Below, piece after piece: positions 1-61,910 of a stretch of DNA of 64,000 nucleotides; position 1 is the first letter of the stretch, and the number at the start of each line of letters is the position of its first letter. This DNA comes from Amorphochlora amoebiformis (Eukaryota > Cercozoa > Chlorarachniophyceae). Position numbers and translations under genes: made by a program. Below the pieces are notes generated by a model. The model saw nothing but the letters and a program-made list of their open reading frames with translations. It had not been told where the DNA came from and did no database searches. The stretch spans positions 682,001 through 746,000 of the forward strand of contig BAAHQB010000029.1 in NCBI GenBank assembly GCA_054601695.1, given 5' to 3'.

Positions 1-500
1 TTCTCTATTTCTCTCTCTTTCTCTATTTCTCTCTCTCTTTCTCTATTTCTCTCTCTTTCTCTAGTTCTCTCTCTCTTTCTATTTCTCTCTCTCTTCTCTA
101 TTTCTCTCTCTCTCTCTATTTCTCTCTCTCTTTCTCCATTTCTCACTCTCTTTCTCTATTTCTCTCTGTTTCTCTATTTCTCTCTCTCTTTCTCTATTTC
201 TCTCTCTTTCTTTTTCTCTCTTTCTTTCTCTCTCCATCTCTTCCTCTTTCTCTCATTCTTCCTTTCTACTCCGCTCCCTTCGCTCTATTTTTCAATCCCT
301 TTGTCTGTCTCTCTCTCTCGCTCGCTACTCGCTCGCTCTCTCTCTCTCTCTCTTCCACCTTCAATCACTCTTTCTCACTCTTTCTTACGCTGTCTCTGCC
401 TTTTCTCTCTCTCTCTTTCTCTCGCGTTCTCTATTTCGCCTTATTTTCTCTCTCTCTCTGTCTGTCTGTCTCTATCGTCTTCTATCTTCTTGCTCTATCT
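1..500. repeat. (CT)n polypyrimidine tract
   Basis: Nearly pure CT on the + strand, with a TCTCTATTTCTC sub-unit in the first 200 bases. It probably lies in an intron of the WW gene that continues from before the window, because the WW exon at 2141 needs an upstream exon. The Ser/Leu-rich ORF here is a repeat artefact. Confidence 0.85.
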
Positions 501-507
501 CTTCTCG

Positions 508-715
<208 letters not shown>

Positions 716-769
716 TATCTTACTTCTCGTCTCTCTTCCGCCTTCTATCCTCCCTGTCGATGAGACTCT

Positions 770-789
770 CTCCATATCTCTGTTTTTTT

Positions 790-820
<31 letters not shown>

Positions 821-921
821 TTCAAAGTCTCTCTCTCTTTCTCTCTCTCTCTCTTTCCCCTCTCTGTCTCTCTCTTTCTCTCTTTCTCTCTCTCTCTCTC
901 TTTCTCTCTTTCTCTCTTTCT

Positions 922-962
<41 letters not shown>

Positions 963-1041
963 TTCTCTCTTTCTCCCTCTCTCTCTCTTTCTCTCTCTCT
1001 CTTTCCCTCTCTGTCTCTCTCTTTCCCTCTCTGTCTCTCTC

Positions 1042-1086
<45 letters not shown>

Positions 1087-1110
1087 TCTTTCTCTCTCTC
1101 TCCCCTGCCT
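770..1110. repeat. (CT)n polypyrimidine tract
   Basis: CT/CTTT microsatellite on the + strand, which is the sense strand of the WW gene. No gene is supported here. Confidence 0.85.
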
Positions 1111-1184
1111 TATTCTTTTATCAAAGTTTAAAATATGTACTTTTCATCAACATCTGAAAGACTCTCTCTCTCTATTTCGTCATT

Positions 1185-2110
1185 TTTTTTAGAAGGCTTA
1201 TGATAAACGTAGCAGTGTATTTTTCCATCTATATCTGAAAGCATGTCTTTGTTTTTTGTCATTTAGAAGGGTTAGGATACATCTGGAAAAAAAAATCTCT
1301 TTATTTTTGTCATTTAGAAGGGTTATGAGACATCTGGAAAAGATCTCTTTAATTTTTTGTCATTTAGAAGGGTTATGAGACATCTGGAAAAGATCTCTTT
1401 AATTTTTGTCATTTAGAAGGGTTATGAGACATCTGGAAAAGATCTCTTTAATTTTTTGTCATTTAGAAGGGTTATGATACATCTGAAAAAAATTATATTT
1501 ATTTTTCGTCTCTTAGAAGGGTTATGATACATCTGGAAAGAAATCTCTTTATTTTTGTGATTTGAAAGGGTTGGGATACATCTGGAAAAAAAAATCTCTT
1601 TGTTTTTGTCATTTAGAAGGGTTATGATGAATCTGGAAAAATTCTCTTTATTTTTGTGATTTGAAAGGGTTATGATACATCTGGAAAAACTCTTTTTATT
1701 TTTTGTGATTTGAAAGGGTTATGATACATCTGGAAAAACTCTTTTTATTTTTTGTGATTTGAAAGGGTTATGATACATCTGGAAAAATTCTCCTTATTTT
1801 TTTGATTTAGAAGGGTTATGATCGTGTATCATAACCCTTCTAAATGACAAAAATAAGGAGACTTTTTTTCCAGATGTATCATAACCCTTCTAAATGTCAA
1901 AAATAAAGAGACTTTTTTTCCAGATGTATCACAACCCTTCTAAGTGATCAAAATACAGAGATTTCCAGATCTGGAATCTTTATTTTTTGTCATTTAGAAG
2001 GTTTATGATACATCTGAAAAAGAAAATCTCTTTATTTTTGTCATTTAGAAGGGGTATGATATCTGGGAAAATCTCCTTATTTTGTGATTTGAAAGGGTTA
2101 TGACACATCT
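1185..2110. repeat. Tandem satellite of about 50-60 bp derived from an exon border, with inverted copies
   Basis: About 15 copies of a unit built on TTTAGAAGGGTTATGA followed by CATCTGGAAAA and CTCTTT. The unit resembles the acceptor and first bases of the WW exon at 2141 (AAAG|GCTTATGATAAGCG); the first unit, near 1190, still reads TTTAGAAGGCTTATGATAAACG. Copies between about 1824 and 1955 are inverted, and a short palindrome sits at 1806-1847. Confidence 0.75.
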
Positions 2111-2140
2111 GAAAATGTCTTCTATTTTGTAACTATAAAG

Positions 2141-6869
<4,729 letters not shown>

Positions 6870-7296
6870 AGATAGCTGACGATGTCGGATCACGAGAATT
6901 AATCTAGTTCATTAGTCCATGTTGCATGCAAGCAAGTTATCATGAATACACTGAATTTTAGGAAAATCAAACCCAACTGCGGCCTTACTCTAGCCACTCC
7001 AGTTGGCTAGGGTCTGGCGCATCTACTCTATCTACTAGATCTAGTCTATAACTAGTATAAGCATCTAGAGCATATTCTAGATATTGCAAAAGCTAAGATC
7101 AGCAGCACCAGAGAGTATAACGGTTTTCAAATCCAACAACGGTTTAACTCGTGCATTCAAATCTAGAGATTCTACTACTTCTAGCTAGTCTAGGGCAACC
7201 GTCATACTCGTCATGTAAGTACAATACGTCCGATTCAAAGTTTGTGAATGGTGTATAATTAATACCAAAGTTACGCTCATATTGACAAGATTGAAG
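6870..7296. other. Spacer between convergent genes, CTAG-dense
   Basis: Unique-looking sequence with no TA arrays. At least 11 CTAG tetramers fall in 7000-7200 (for example TCTACTAGATCTAGTC). It separates the inferred 3' end of the WW gene from the DHX8 stop codon. No ORF is supported. Confidence 0.6.
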
Positions 7297-9120
7297 CTAT
7301 CCTCGTCTTCTGCTGAGACGCCACTCGTTAGGCGGATGATATCTATCGTACAGTGGTTCAATTTTCTCCCTTCTCTTTCGTTTCGACAGCACGTTCGGAT
7401 CGCACTTCCTGTAAAAGTTTGGGGCGACCTCCACGAGCCACTTCGGTTCGATCGTCATGCACGAGCGCATGTACTCCTTGGACGTGAGCACTAACTGGTG
7501 GTAAATCAGCCAGTCAGGCTGCCTGTTGAATAACGCTGAACCTGGATGCACGTATACGGGCTGGCCCTCCACTAGGGTCTTGTATCCTTCCTGTGGATCC
7601 TTCTTCGCTGCGTTCATAAAATATCCCGATGTGATGGCTTTGCGCAGGCGATTCCAATTCTTTCCACACGAGTCGATGGGCAGACGGTAGCGGTCCATGA
7701 GCTGCGTGAGCTGCTTGCGGACGTCCTGGGCCCGTCGGAGGGCACGCGCCTGCAGGTAGTTCTCGTAGCACCACGGGTTGGAGAACTTGTTGTGAGCCCA
7801 TGATTGGTAGACGGTGAGGAAGGTGAGGTGGTCGCCCTCAGGCTGGAAGAACTTGGCCTTCTTCATATCGGCTTGAGCTTGCTTCTCTTTTGGACGGTAG
7901 AAGATATCTTCCACGCTCAGCATTCCCACGACGCTTAGCATCTCTTCCGAGCATCCCAAATCAGCAGATGTGATAAGGATCTTGGATAACGACGGCTCAA
8001 GGGGGAATTCCGCCATCTTCCTTCCCAGCCTCGTGAGTAATCCCTCCTCATCGAGAGCCCCGAGGGTGTAGAGATTCTCCAGGGCGGTCACCATGGTCTG
8101 CACAGGCGGAGGATCCATGAAATCAAATCCGAGCAGGTCGTTGATGCCCATCGCCTTTAGGGTTAGCACGATATTGCCGAGATTCGCCCGCTGAATCTCA
8201 GGTGTGTTGGACGGAAGCATCTCATTCTTGAACGCTGTCTCGGTGTAGAGGCGAAAGCACTTACCCGGGCCAGTACGCCCGGCACGCCCAGAGCGCTGGT
8301 TGGCAGAGGCCTGGGATATCGGTGTGACGACGAGCGAATCCATCCCGAGCTTGGCGTTGTAGACGTTCTGTTTGCAAAAACCTGGGTCTACCACGTAATA
8401 AATCCCGTTGATCGTGAGCGATGCTTCAGCGATATTGGTCGCTACGACACACTTTCGCGTGCCTTTGGGGGCCGGCTCGAAGATCTTGGATTGGAGCTCC
8501 GACGGAAGCGCAGAGTAGACAGGGAGCGCGCTGAGAGGTGGAGCATCTGGGCCCAATGACTTCATGCGGTCGTACAGGATTTCACAAGCTGTGTCGATTT
8601 CCTCTTTACCGGTCAGGAAGAGCAGAATATCCCCCGGTGGCTGGGAGAGATGGATTTGCATGACGGTGATGAGCGCAGCATCCAGGTAGTCCTGCTCGGG
8701 CTCCTCTTTGTAGAATATCGTGACAGGGTGACAGCGACCCGGGATGGTGAAAATTGGGCATTTGAAGAAGTAAGTTGAGAACTTTTCGGCATCTAGGGTG
8801 GCGGAGGTGACGATAAGCTTAAGGTCGGAGCGGCGTTTAATGAGCTTCTTGAGCAGCCCGAAGAGGACGTCAGTGTGGATGGTGCGCTCGTGGGCTTCGT
8901 CGAGCATAACACAGCAATATCGCTCCTGGAGGTATTTGAACGTGAGATATGAGTATGTGTGCATATACACTATTACAACTGTATTCATATGTACATATGC
9001 ATATGCATGAACACGATTCCTCTATACAAGAATCTATATTTTTTATATGTTTTTGTGCATATCGATGTATTATATATATATATATATGTATGTATATGTA
9101 TATGTATATATATATATATG

Positions 9121-9168
<48 letters not shown>

Positions 9169-9191
9169 TCACATACTATGTTTAAAAAAGC

Positions 9192-9287
<96 letters not shown>

Positions 9288-9314
9288 CACATTTGTACTG
9301 CAATTTCATAGTAA

Positions 9315-9382
<68 letters not shown>

Positions 9383-9440
9383 GTGATATAATAATGTAAT
9401 ATTTTTTTTACATATGTACGAAGAAAAAAATATCTTGGCA

Positions 9441-9481
<41 letters not shown>

Positions 9482-9641
9482 AATCTTATATATACGTATA
9501 TATTAATATGTATATATATACATATATATATATTATGTATATTATATATCTATATATATATATATCTATATATAATCTTACATATATGTGTATATATTTA
9601 TTTATGTATGTAATGTATATAAATATATACAATCTTATGTA

Positions 9642-9675
<34 letters not shown>

Positions 9676-9697
9676 TATATGTACACACACACACACG

Positions 9698-9735
<38 letters not shown>

Positions 9736-11824
9736 TATAGATATTTTTACCATAGGAATATACACATATGTACACACAAACACACGCATATATATATATA
9801 TATATATATATCTATATATCTATATATATATATATAATATATATATATATATATAAAATTTATTGCATAGGGATATATATATATGCTATGTTTTTCAAGT
9901 TGTGTATAATGTTAATTGCAGACGTGTGTGCTCGTATAAACGTCGCAGTGGACTTACCAGCTCAGGGTTGACGAGAATCTCCCGGAGAAGCATTCCGTCG
10001 GTCATGTACTTTATTTGAGTCTCAGGTCCTGTGCAGTCCTCGAAACGGATACAGTACCCAATCTCCTGGCCCAAGCGGCATCCGAACTCTTCTGCCACAC
10101 GTTTAGCAACTGACATGGCAGCGACACGCCTGGGCTGTGTACACCCAATCATACTGCCCTTGGAGGTGTAGCCAGCCTCCGCCAGATACTGAGTCATCTG
10201 CGTCGTCTTTCCCGAGCCCGTCTCACCGATGACCACAAGCACTTGATTGTCGGCAATAGCTTGCAACAGCTGGTTTCGAAGCTTGAAGATGGGCAAACCC
10301 TCCCTCTGTTCCTTGATAGACTTATTGGTGATTATGCCGTACGATAGGTTCTTGTTGACCGTCTCTCGCTTCCACTCGGGGACCTCATACCCCACGCCCT
10401 GGCCAATGTTTCGCAATGATTGAGCCAAGTGGCGCTCTTGGGGCTTGGCTGTAGGGTCCTCCCAAGACTTGGAGATATCTTGGGGAATCTTGTCGAGAAG
10501 TTGTGAACGCTGTTGCTCGCGGAGCTCTCTTCTCTCCTTCGCCAAGGCACTCTGGGTCAGGGCAGCTCTGTTGAGAGATCCCTCGGGGTTCTTGACGACT
10601 TTAACCGGGGATAAATCTGTAGACAGCTCGGTTTGGCCAGAGAGGAAGGCTGGTTCTTCTTCTCTTAGCTCGATCTCCAGCTCCTCTTCGGTGTCCTCGA
10701 CAACTAGCACCTTCTTTCCTTCCTTGTCTTGCGCAGACATGACGGCCTCGGACGCCGGCAACACCCCCGCGGCCACTAAACGTGAGACTTCCCAGCGTTC
10801 TTGCTCGGACAAGGTCTTGTGAGGGCGTACATCATCGTCGTCGTCGAACTTGCGCTCAGATTTGGGCCGCGAGGGGTTCTTGCGCAGGTCATCGAGGTTA
10901 CGTTTGTTGAGATTGGGTCGGAGGTCCTCGCCTGTCTTTTGGTTGACGTCCCGCATAGAGAGGGATATTTTTTTACCGATCATGGACAACACTTTAACTT
11001 TGACCTGGAAATATAAGAGTTAGTCACGGAATCTTTCACTCCAACCACACCACCACGCATGTTAGACCCCAAACAACAGTACGTACCTTCTGGTTCCTTC
11101 GAAGCTCGCTCTTGACATCCATAACCCTTCCACCTGGTCTAATCGCCGAAACGTGAACCAGTCCCTCCACCCTCCCCGGGAAACCATCCAGGGAGACGAA
11201 CGCCCCAAAATCCATAACCTTGCTTATGGTTCCGTCGTAGATCCCATACTTTTCCGGAACGTCGCTCCGGGGCCGACGGCTTCGACCAGGAGAACTCCCA
11301 CCTCGTTCGTCGCGTCGCCTCTTCCCGCCCGGACGATCATCGCGCCTGTCTCGATTACGATCTCGATCTCGGCCGTATCTGCTGTCGTAATCCCTCCGGT
11401 CGAACCGTTCCTCCTCCTTCGCTTCATGGCGAGACTCCCTTGACGGATTCTCCTTCAGGAGATGTTCTGTGGATTTATTCGGCATCGCAAGCCCGGGGAA
11501 TGCCTTTGCCTTCTTGTTTTTGTGCTTGCCAATATATTGAGTTTTTTTCTCATCCATCTGGCCATGCCCGCTCGATTTAGTTCTCGCTGAGGATCTGGGT
11601 TTCATGAGGTTGATGATTTTGTACAAAGAGTCGATGAAGGAACGCTGGAACGTGGCCCCATTGCTGGATATCTTCTTGGCGAAGTCGTTGGCGTTCGCGC
11701 TATCCCCCGCGAGGTGGATTATAAACTCTGCCAAATCCTTGTTGTTGACACCGACATGATTTTCCAGCTCCTCACAGACCTTCTGCACTAGAGACAGATG
11801 CTGAAGCTTGTTAAGAGCTGACAT
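7297..11824 (-). CDS. DHX8: DEAH-box splicing helicase DHX8/Prp22
   Basis: CDS is complement(7297..8925, 9958..11004, 11087..11824): 246 + 349 + 542 = 1137 aa, close to yeast Prp22 and a little shorter than human DHX8. Prp22 acts in the second step of splicing and releases mRNA from the spliceosome. The N-terminal helical region is conserved ([11 protein letters not shown]). An Arg/Asp-rich stretch follows. An S1 RNA-binding domain starts near residue 193 ([15 protein letters not shown]). Helicase motifs: GETGSGKT about 506-513, DEAH 604-607, SAT 636-638, [10 protein letters not shown] about 805-814, followed by the usual HA2/OB region. The start ATG at 11824 begins a Prp22-like N-terminus; the stop is TAG. 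Intron 1 is 82 nt and intron 2 is 1032 nt filled with (TA)n. Both are GT-AG and phase 0. The gene is transcribed away from the RhoGAP gene. Confidence 0.97.
8926..9957 (-). other. DHX8 intron 2, (TA)n expanded
   Basis: Donor GTAAGT follows VNPEL and the acceptor CCAG precedes [12 protein letters not shown]; family alignment shows no residues missing. The 1032 bases are almost all (TA)n with small CA/TG and polyA patches. No gene inside. Confidence 0.9.
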
Positions 11825-12237
11825 TTGTCAAGATGGAGCCTCTTCGGGTCGGGTTGCCGCAAGGCCGTTCTGGCCTCCCAAGTCGCAGCGAGCCCGAGAT
11901 TTTGATTTCAGCTTTTCCCCGATATTCATATATTCCCGGGATTCAAACTCTGGTATTCCCGCTTGAGAGTCTCCAGGATACATCCGATTTCATATAACGA
12001 TCTCAATGACGGGCTCGCAGGCTTCGAGCCGAAGTCCGTTCTTTTACATATCCCACATTCCCGCATGATTTCATTGCAATTTGTTAAAGAGACAACTCTT
12101 ATATATATCTCGTGCATACCCTTCGGGGATTTTCCTAGGGGTTATCGTCAGGGCCAAGGGTTGGAAAATCAACCGAGAGTCTGTTATTTCGATACTAATT
12201 TCTTGAAATTGTGCGTCATACAGGATCGATTTCCGAC
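11825..12237. promoter_or_regulatory. Shared upstream region of DHX8 and the RhoGAP gene
   Basis: About 413 bases between two divergent start codons, free of TA arrays and telomere repeat. I see no certain TATA box or named site. Short ORFs here are not supported as genes. Confidence 0.5.
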
Positions 12238-32624
<20,387 letters not shown>

Positions 32625-33338
32625 TATCCGGAGATTTCCAGAGATCTGAAAACAACAACACCGTAGCCGCTCTTGAAAATCTAGAAATTAATTTAGTTAA
32701 AATAGTTATATCGAATTTCGTTCAGTACTCAGCATGATGATATATCTAGTGACTTTAGCGTATATCGTATATACATATGATACATCTCTAGGTCTAGTAA
32801 ATTTACTAGAGTAACTAAGAATAAAGTCTAGAAAGTCCTAGTATAACAATATAGTGTCTAGAGAATATCTAGAATACACCTATTACCTACTAGATCTAGT
32901 ACTAGAGCTAGTACTAGAGTAGTATCTGGAGTATACCAAGCGTAAAAACTAATGCCAGTACTAGCTACATATTGATTCTAGACTCTAGAATACTCAGCAG
33001 ATTGGAAGATCTGTAGTCTTTCCTACGATGTTTTGACTTTGAATTTTGAAAAATGGACTTGTTGAATATTTTAAGATTGCCTAGACTAATAGATAGAGAC
33101 ATACGTTCTAGACTTTTGATCTAGAGATATCCATCTAGGATATAGCTAGTTTGTTTGCTTTGCCAAACTCTAGAAACTCGAAGCCATTCCATATCTATTT
33201 TATCATTATAATACTCATCATACATTTAGATATATATATTCCAACGGTCGTATTCTAGTAGTACTATCTGTCTACCACCGAGTATGCAAAATATACATGG
33301 CTGCCCCGGTTCTAGTGATTGGGACGTCATTGTCAATA
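32625..33338. other. Spacer between convergent genes, CTAG-dense
   Basis: Follows the RhoGAP stop codon and precedes the methyltransferase stop. About 25 CTAG tetramers occur in 32680-33310, many as TCTAGA or ACTAGT. No TA arrays, no telomere repeat, no supported ORF. Confidence 0.65.
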
Positions 33339-39139
<5,801 letters not shown>

Positions 39140-39158
39140 CTGTATATCATATATATGC

Positions 39159-39208
<50 letters not shown>

Positions 39209-39656
39209 GTATATATACATAAATGCATCTACATTCATACATATGCACTAATATAAGTAAAAAACCCGAAAAAGGACACATGTAAGATACACTCATGTAA
39301 TTCCGCAAACCTATAAATACGTATAAATACCCTCATTGAATACTGTACGTTAAGAGGAAGTCTCGAATTGCATACTGAATAACAGTGTAATCGTTAAACA
39401 AACGAACCCAAAAAGAAACAAAGATACATACATATACACTCCAATAATTCAACAAACATGAAAGACTACATATGTATACTATATACAGTCATATTATATA
39501 GGTTACCAAGCCTAAAAATATATATATACACAGCGGAAACACATACATGTATGCATAAACATTCATATATAAGTCAAAAAGCTATGAAAGACAATTCGTG
39601 TACATATATATACATATATAGATGTACAACCATATAAGACGACAAACCCAATATAT

Positions 39657-39698
<42 letters not shown>

Positions 39699-39754
39699 GA
39701 TAATCATATAAGACAACAAACCCAATATATATATATACATACATGTATATATAT

Positions 39755-39794
<40 letters not shown>

Positions 39795-39942
39795 TATATG
39801 TGTTTCAGTCAACGAACGCTAAAGCAGTTCATGGTATACATATACACTCATAGTTAACAAACCTATGTATACATACATTAATATATTAATATAAGTCAAC
39901 AAGACGTAAAGCACTGATGTATAATAGGTCATCAATCTATAT

Positions 39943-39984
<42 letters not shown>

Positions 39985-40038
39985 GTATGTGTGTATATTT
40001 ACATTTATGTCTATATGTGTATATGTGTATTTTATACT

Positions 40039-40080
<42 letters not shown>

Positions 40081-40432
40081 ATATATTCTGAAGGCAGTTC
40101 ATGTATACATATACACTCATTTAAGTCAAATATACACTCCTTTAAGTCAAATATACACTTATATATCAGTCAAAATACCTTAAAAACCTTTTTCTCCCCT
40201 TCCTAATGATAACACAAAAACGTGATATACATAGGTCTTACTCTTACGTGTACTTAAGCTCAGAATGAGGGTTCATTACGACTTTTGTAAGAATAAATCA
40301 TTTTGCCTAAAACTTTCATCTAATCTCATGATTAGGGTTGATTACTACTGGGATTAACGTTGTGTAGATGTATAATATATATATATATATATTATATATA
40401 TATATATATATTTATATATGTATATATCTATA

Positions 40433-40483
<51 letters not shown>

Positions 40484-41202
40484 ATGTACATATAATATAT
40501 ATATGTATATATTTATATATATATATATATATTCTCTCGGATTTTCCCGTGACTCTCTCTGTCTCGAATCTTTGTCTCGAATCTCTGGAATCTCTATCTC
40601 AAATCTCTATCTCGAATCTCTGGAATTCCTGTCTCGAATCTCAAATCTCGAATCTCAATCTCGAATCTCAATCTCGAATCTCAATCTCGAATCTCTATCT
40701 CGAATCTCTATCTCGAATCTGTATCTCGAATCTCTCTCTATCTTCTCTCTCATTGTGTTTGTCATACATATACATGTATATCGCTCTGTTCGTTATACAT
40801 ATACATGTATATCGCTATATATATATATATTATATATATATATATATATATATTATTTATATATATATATATATATATTTATATACATATATATATATAT
40901 ATATATACACATATATATATATGTATACCTATATACTCATTTTTGCATCATATATTGGCTTGAGACAAAGTTAGGGTTAGGGTTTGGGTTAGGGTTAGGG
41001 TTAGGGTTAGGGTTAGGGTTAGGGTTGGGGTTAGGCATATGGTGTCTGGTTGCCTTGGACTCCAGTTTGAGGAGGGATTTCAGATCGGGAAGGTTGACTG
41101 TTGAATTCTATATAAATATGTTATGCATGTGTATATGTTATGTCTATGAATTGCATTTGATTAAATGTTGTGTGTGCATATATATAGATATACATATGTA
41201 TT

Positions 41203-41247
<45 letters not shown>

Positions 41248-41425
41248 TATGCGAATATTACACGTGCATATATATATATATATGTATGTATAATATATAT
41301 ATATATATGTATATATATGTGTATATAAATATATCCATAATCCTTTTCACATATACACATGTATACATATTTATATATATATATATATATAATACATATA
41401 TGTGCATATATATATATATATATTA

Positions 41426-41472
<47 letters not shown>

Positions 41473-41606
41473 GTATTTACATAACATATCTACACTATAT
41501 TTACATATGTACATATAAATGTATACCCATTAGGGTTATTTGCCCTCTCATGTATACACATATATAGATACATATACATATATATATATATACATACACA
41601 CATACG

Positions 41607-41639
<33 letters not shown>

Positions 41640-41677
41640 TAATGTATATACACTATTTATACATGTATATGTGTATA

Positions 41678-41758
<81 letters not shown>

Positions 41759-42067
41759 AGTGAAACCTCTACTTGAAACATCCCTCGAACGTGCCTAAAA
41801 ATTGATATTGTTTTATGTATATTATATATAATATATATATATATATATAATACATATATATAGATTATATATATATATAATATATATATATATATAGATA
41901 TATATACATATATATATATATGTATATGTATATATGGAGAGAGAATAGTGAGAGAGAGAGAGGGATAGTTCGAGAGAGAGCGGGAGAGGGGGAGTGAGAG
42001 AGAGAGGGTGTACAGAGCGGGGGTGAGAGTGAGAGTGAGAGAGTGAGAGAGAGAGAGAGAAGGAATG

Positions 42068-42106
<39 letters not shown>

Positions 42107-42133
42107 TAATATATACATATATGTGTAATACAT

Positions 42134-42184
<51 letters not shown>

Positions 42185-42402
42185 CATATTATACGTTAAA
42201 AAAAAAAATAAATACGACATGTAAAATTTAGTTATATAAATATGTATATATTACATATATATATATATGTACATTTATATATATATATATATGTAAAATA
42301 CGTATATAAACATTCAGAGTGAGAGAGAGTGAGAGAAGAGAGAAAGGTGAGAGAGAGGTTGAGAGCGAGAGAGAAGAGTAGTGTCAGGAGAGCAAGTAAG
42401 GG
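39140..42402. other. Long gene-poor interval, (TA)n and degenerate repeats
   Basis: 39250-40185 holds diverged copies of a unit with TACACTCATATAAGTCAACAAACC. 40550-40745 is a TCTCGAATCTC minisatellite. 40970-41035 is TTAGGG repeat. 41680-41715 is (CA)n. 41935-42062 and 42318-42375 are GA-rich. It must hold the 5' end of the methyltransferase gene. One candidate exon, 41036-41105, is open on both strands (reading [16 protein letters not shown] on -) but neither border is convincing. Confidence 0.5.
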
Positions 42403-45136
<2,734 letters not shown>

Positions 45137-45447
45137 GTTGGTTGACACGTGCCGTCGGAAACCGAATAATTATTCCAGGTTGGATTCCGAGGATGTCAGC
45201 CCTCCTTGGGAACAGAAGGAGACTGATATCATCATCACTATTTACACTCCGTTCGTCGTCCACTTGTTTCTCGTTTGGGAGGGGGGAGAAAGTGGATAGC
45301 AACAAGAGGAGGCTTCTCCATCGTCACTTAAAGTGACGTTTCGGTGACACGTGTGAATCCGGCGAATTAAATTTAGTTATTCTGTAGGCTCCGAATTTCC
45401 GTTCCTTGGATTCCGGGTCCAGTCTTCGGTGCAACACCTTCCTCTCG
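45137..45447. promoter_or_regulatory. Shared promoter region of genes 5 and 6, two CACGTG sites
   Basis: 311 bases between divergent ATGs, without repeats. Two TGACACGTG sites, 45143-45151 and 45346-45354, lie near the two ends. CACGTG is the classic bHLH/bZIP core (family knowledge); use here is inference. A short inverted repeat, GTCACTTAAAGTGAC, is at 45324-45338. Confidence 0.5.
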
Positions 45448-60408
<14,961 letters not shown>

Positions 60409-60616
60409 ATATAAAATTACAATTATCTAGATTATACAATTTTCGTATATAACTTTTTAGATGCAAGTTAAAACTTGATATATTTTCTGATTTTAGACTC
60501 CTCGTCATACATGTGTGTGTGTGTATATATATATATATATAATATATATCTATATATAAATATATATGTATGTTTGGATGAACCTCATATGTATATATGC
60601 ATACATGTGTTTCGTG

Positions 60617-60651
<35 letters not shown>

Positions 60652-61910
60652 CATACTACATAAAGTTTTATATATATTTATACACATAAACCGATGTTTT
60701 TTAAAAATATATGTATATGTGGTATGTGTATGAAAAGTATCATTATACAATAATCACGTATATTATATATACAAGTATATATATACATATATATCTAGAC
60801 TATATATCATAGTATATATATATATATGTACATGCATACTAGATATATAAATATCTAGCACATATATGTATATATATATATATATATACTACGTAGGTCT
60901 AGAGATACAATATTTGTATGCTAGCATATAATGGATTAATGATTAATATTAGTATAATACTGGAAATATCAATTAATCTGGAGTTAATAATATGATACAC
61001 TAAGTCTTGTTCTAGGCAATATACTCTAGATCTGTAGATACCTAGGATACTACTGGTACTAGCTAGACTAGACTATAGTGCTGAGAAGAAATTGTACAAT
61101 ACTAAAGATCTTTGATTGCGATCGTTATCAAGCGTATCATGATAAATGCATATGGAAGTCAACGGTACAAGTATAATGATCTAGTGATGTTACATTGGTG
61201 TAAATCAGTCGTAATTAATTATATATACACATACGTACATAATACAAATTGTTTAGATTGTACAAGTGTAGTATACAATTTGTATTGTACCACGTGCGGA
61301 ATATATGAAACAAATGCATTGGTCCTGCAATGGGATGGCAATTACAGAAGACAGATGGCGGTAGTTTCGGTAAAATGCTACTACCTGACTAACTACCAGG
61401 GCTCCAACATAACATTGCTGTTCCCGACGTATTAGCCTGGTTTGGCGTCAGCAAATTTTTAAAAAAAAAATCAAATCAATGTCTTTGAATTGCTAAATCC
61501 TTTATGCTGGGGTATGAACTTAAATTCTAATGCAAACATAGCCGTTTGTAGACGGATCCTGGTACGATATTACAGAAAGCTTCATCGGAGGCTAAAACCA
61601 TGGCTTCGAGGCTCTACGGCTCCGCCTGTGGTTAGTTTTTTAAAGTCTAGAGAAGGTACTGAGACCGCAACACACTTGTGGATACGCCGACCGGTGGACG
61701 ACCATTCATTCGAAGTAGCTTCCTTCGTCACGCAAGGTGACATGTTCTGTTGTTGCTCAAGATGACATTGTCATTCAGGGTGACATTGAGATTCTTAGTG
61801 TCCCGTAGAGTCACATATGTATATTAAAATGGGATATGCGGATATCATTACTCTGGCATATCCCCTGCACAGCCGAACCCTAGAAGAGGCGGGGATTTCA
61901 CGGTGGAAAA
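60409..61910. other. Intergenic region between the RRM gene and the ArfGAP
   Basis: 60409-60900 is AT-rich with TA blocks. 60790-61080 has about 11 CTAG tetramers. 61100-61910 is unique sequence upstream of the ArfGAP ATG and should hold its promoter; it has one CACGTG at 61291-61296. Short ORFs at 61112-61435 and 61490-61765 have no family match or splice context. Confidence 0.55.

Noticed and set aside
41036-41105. Exon [16 protein letters not shown] on - (or [14 protein letters not shown] on +)
   Set aside because: Both strands are open, and on - no donor follows before the telomere repeat; left as a candidate only.
61112-61765. Two short ORFs upstream of the ArfGAP
   Set aside because: No recognisable protein features, no splice context, and they lie where the promoter is expected.
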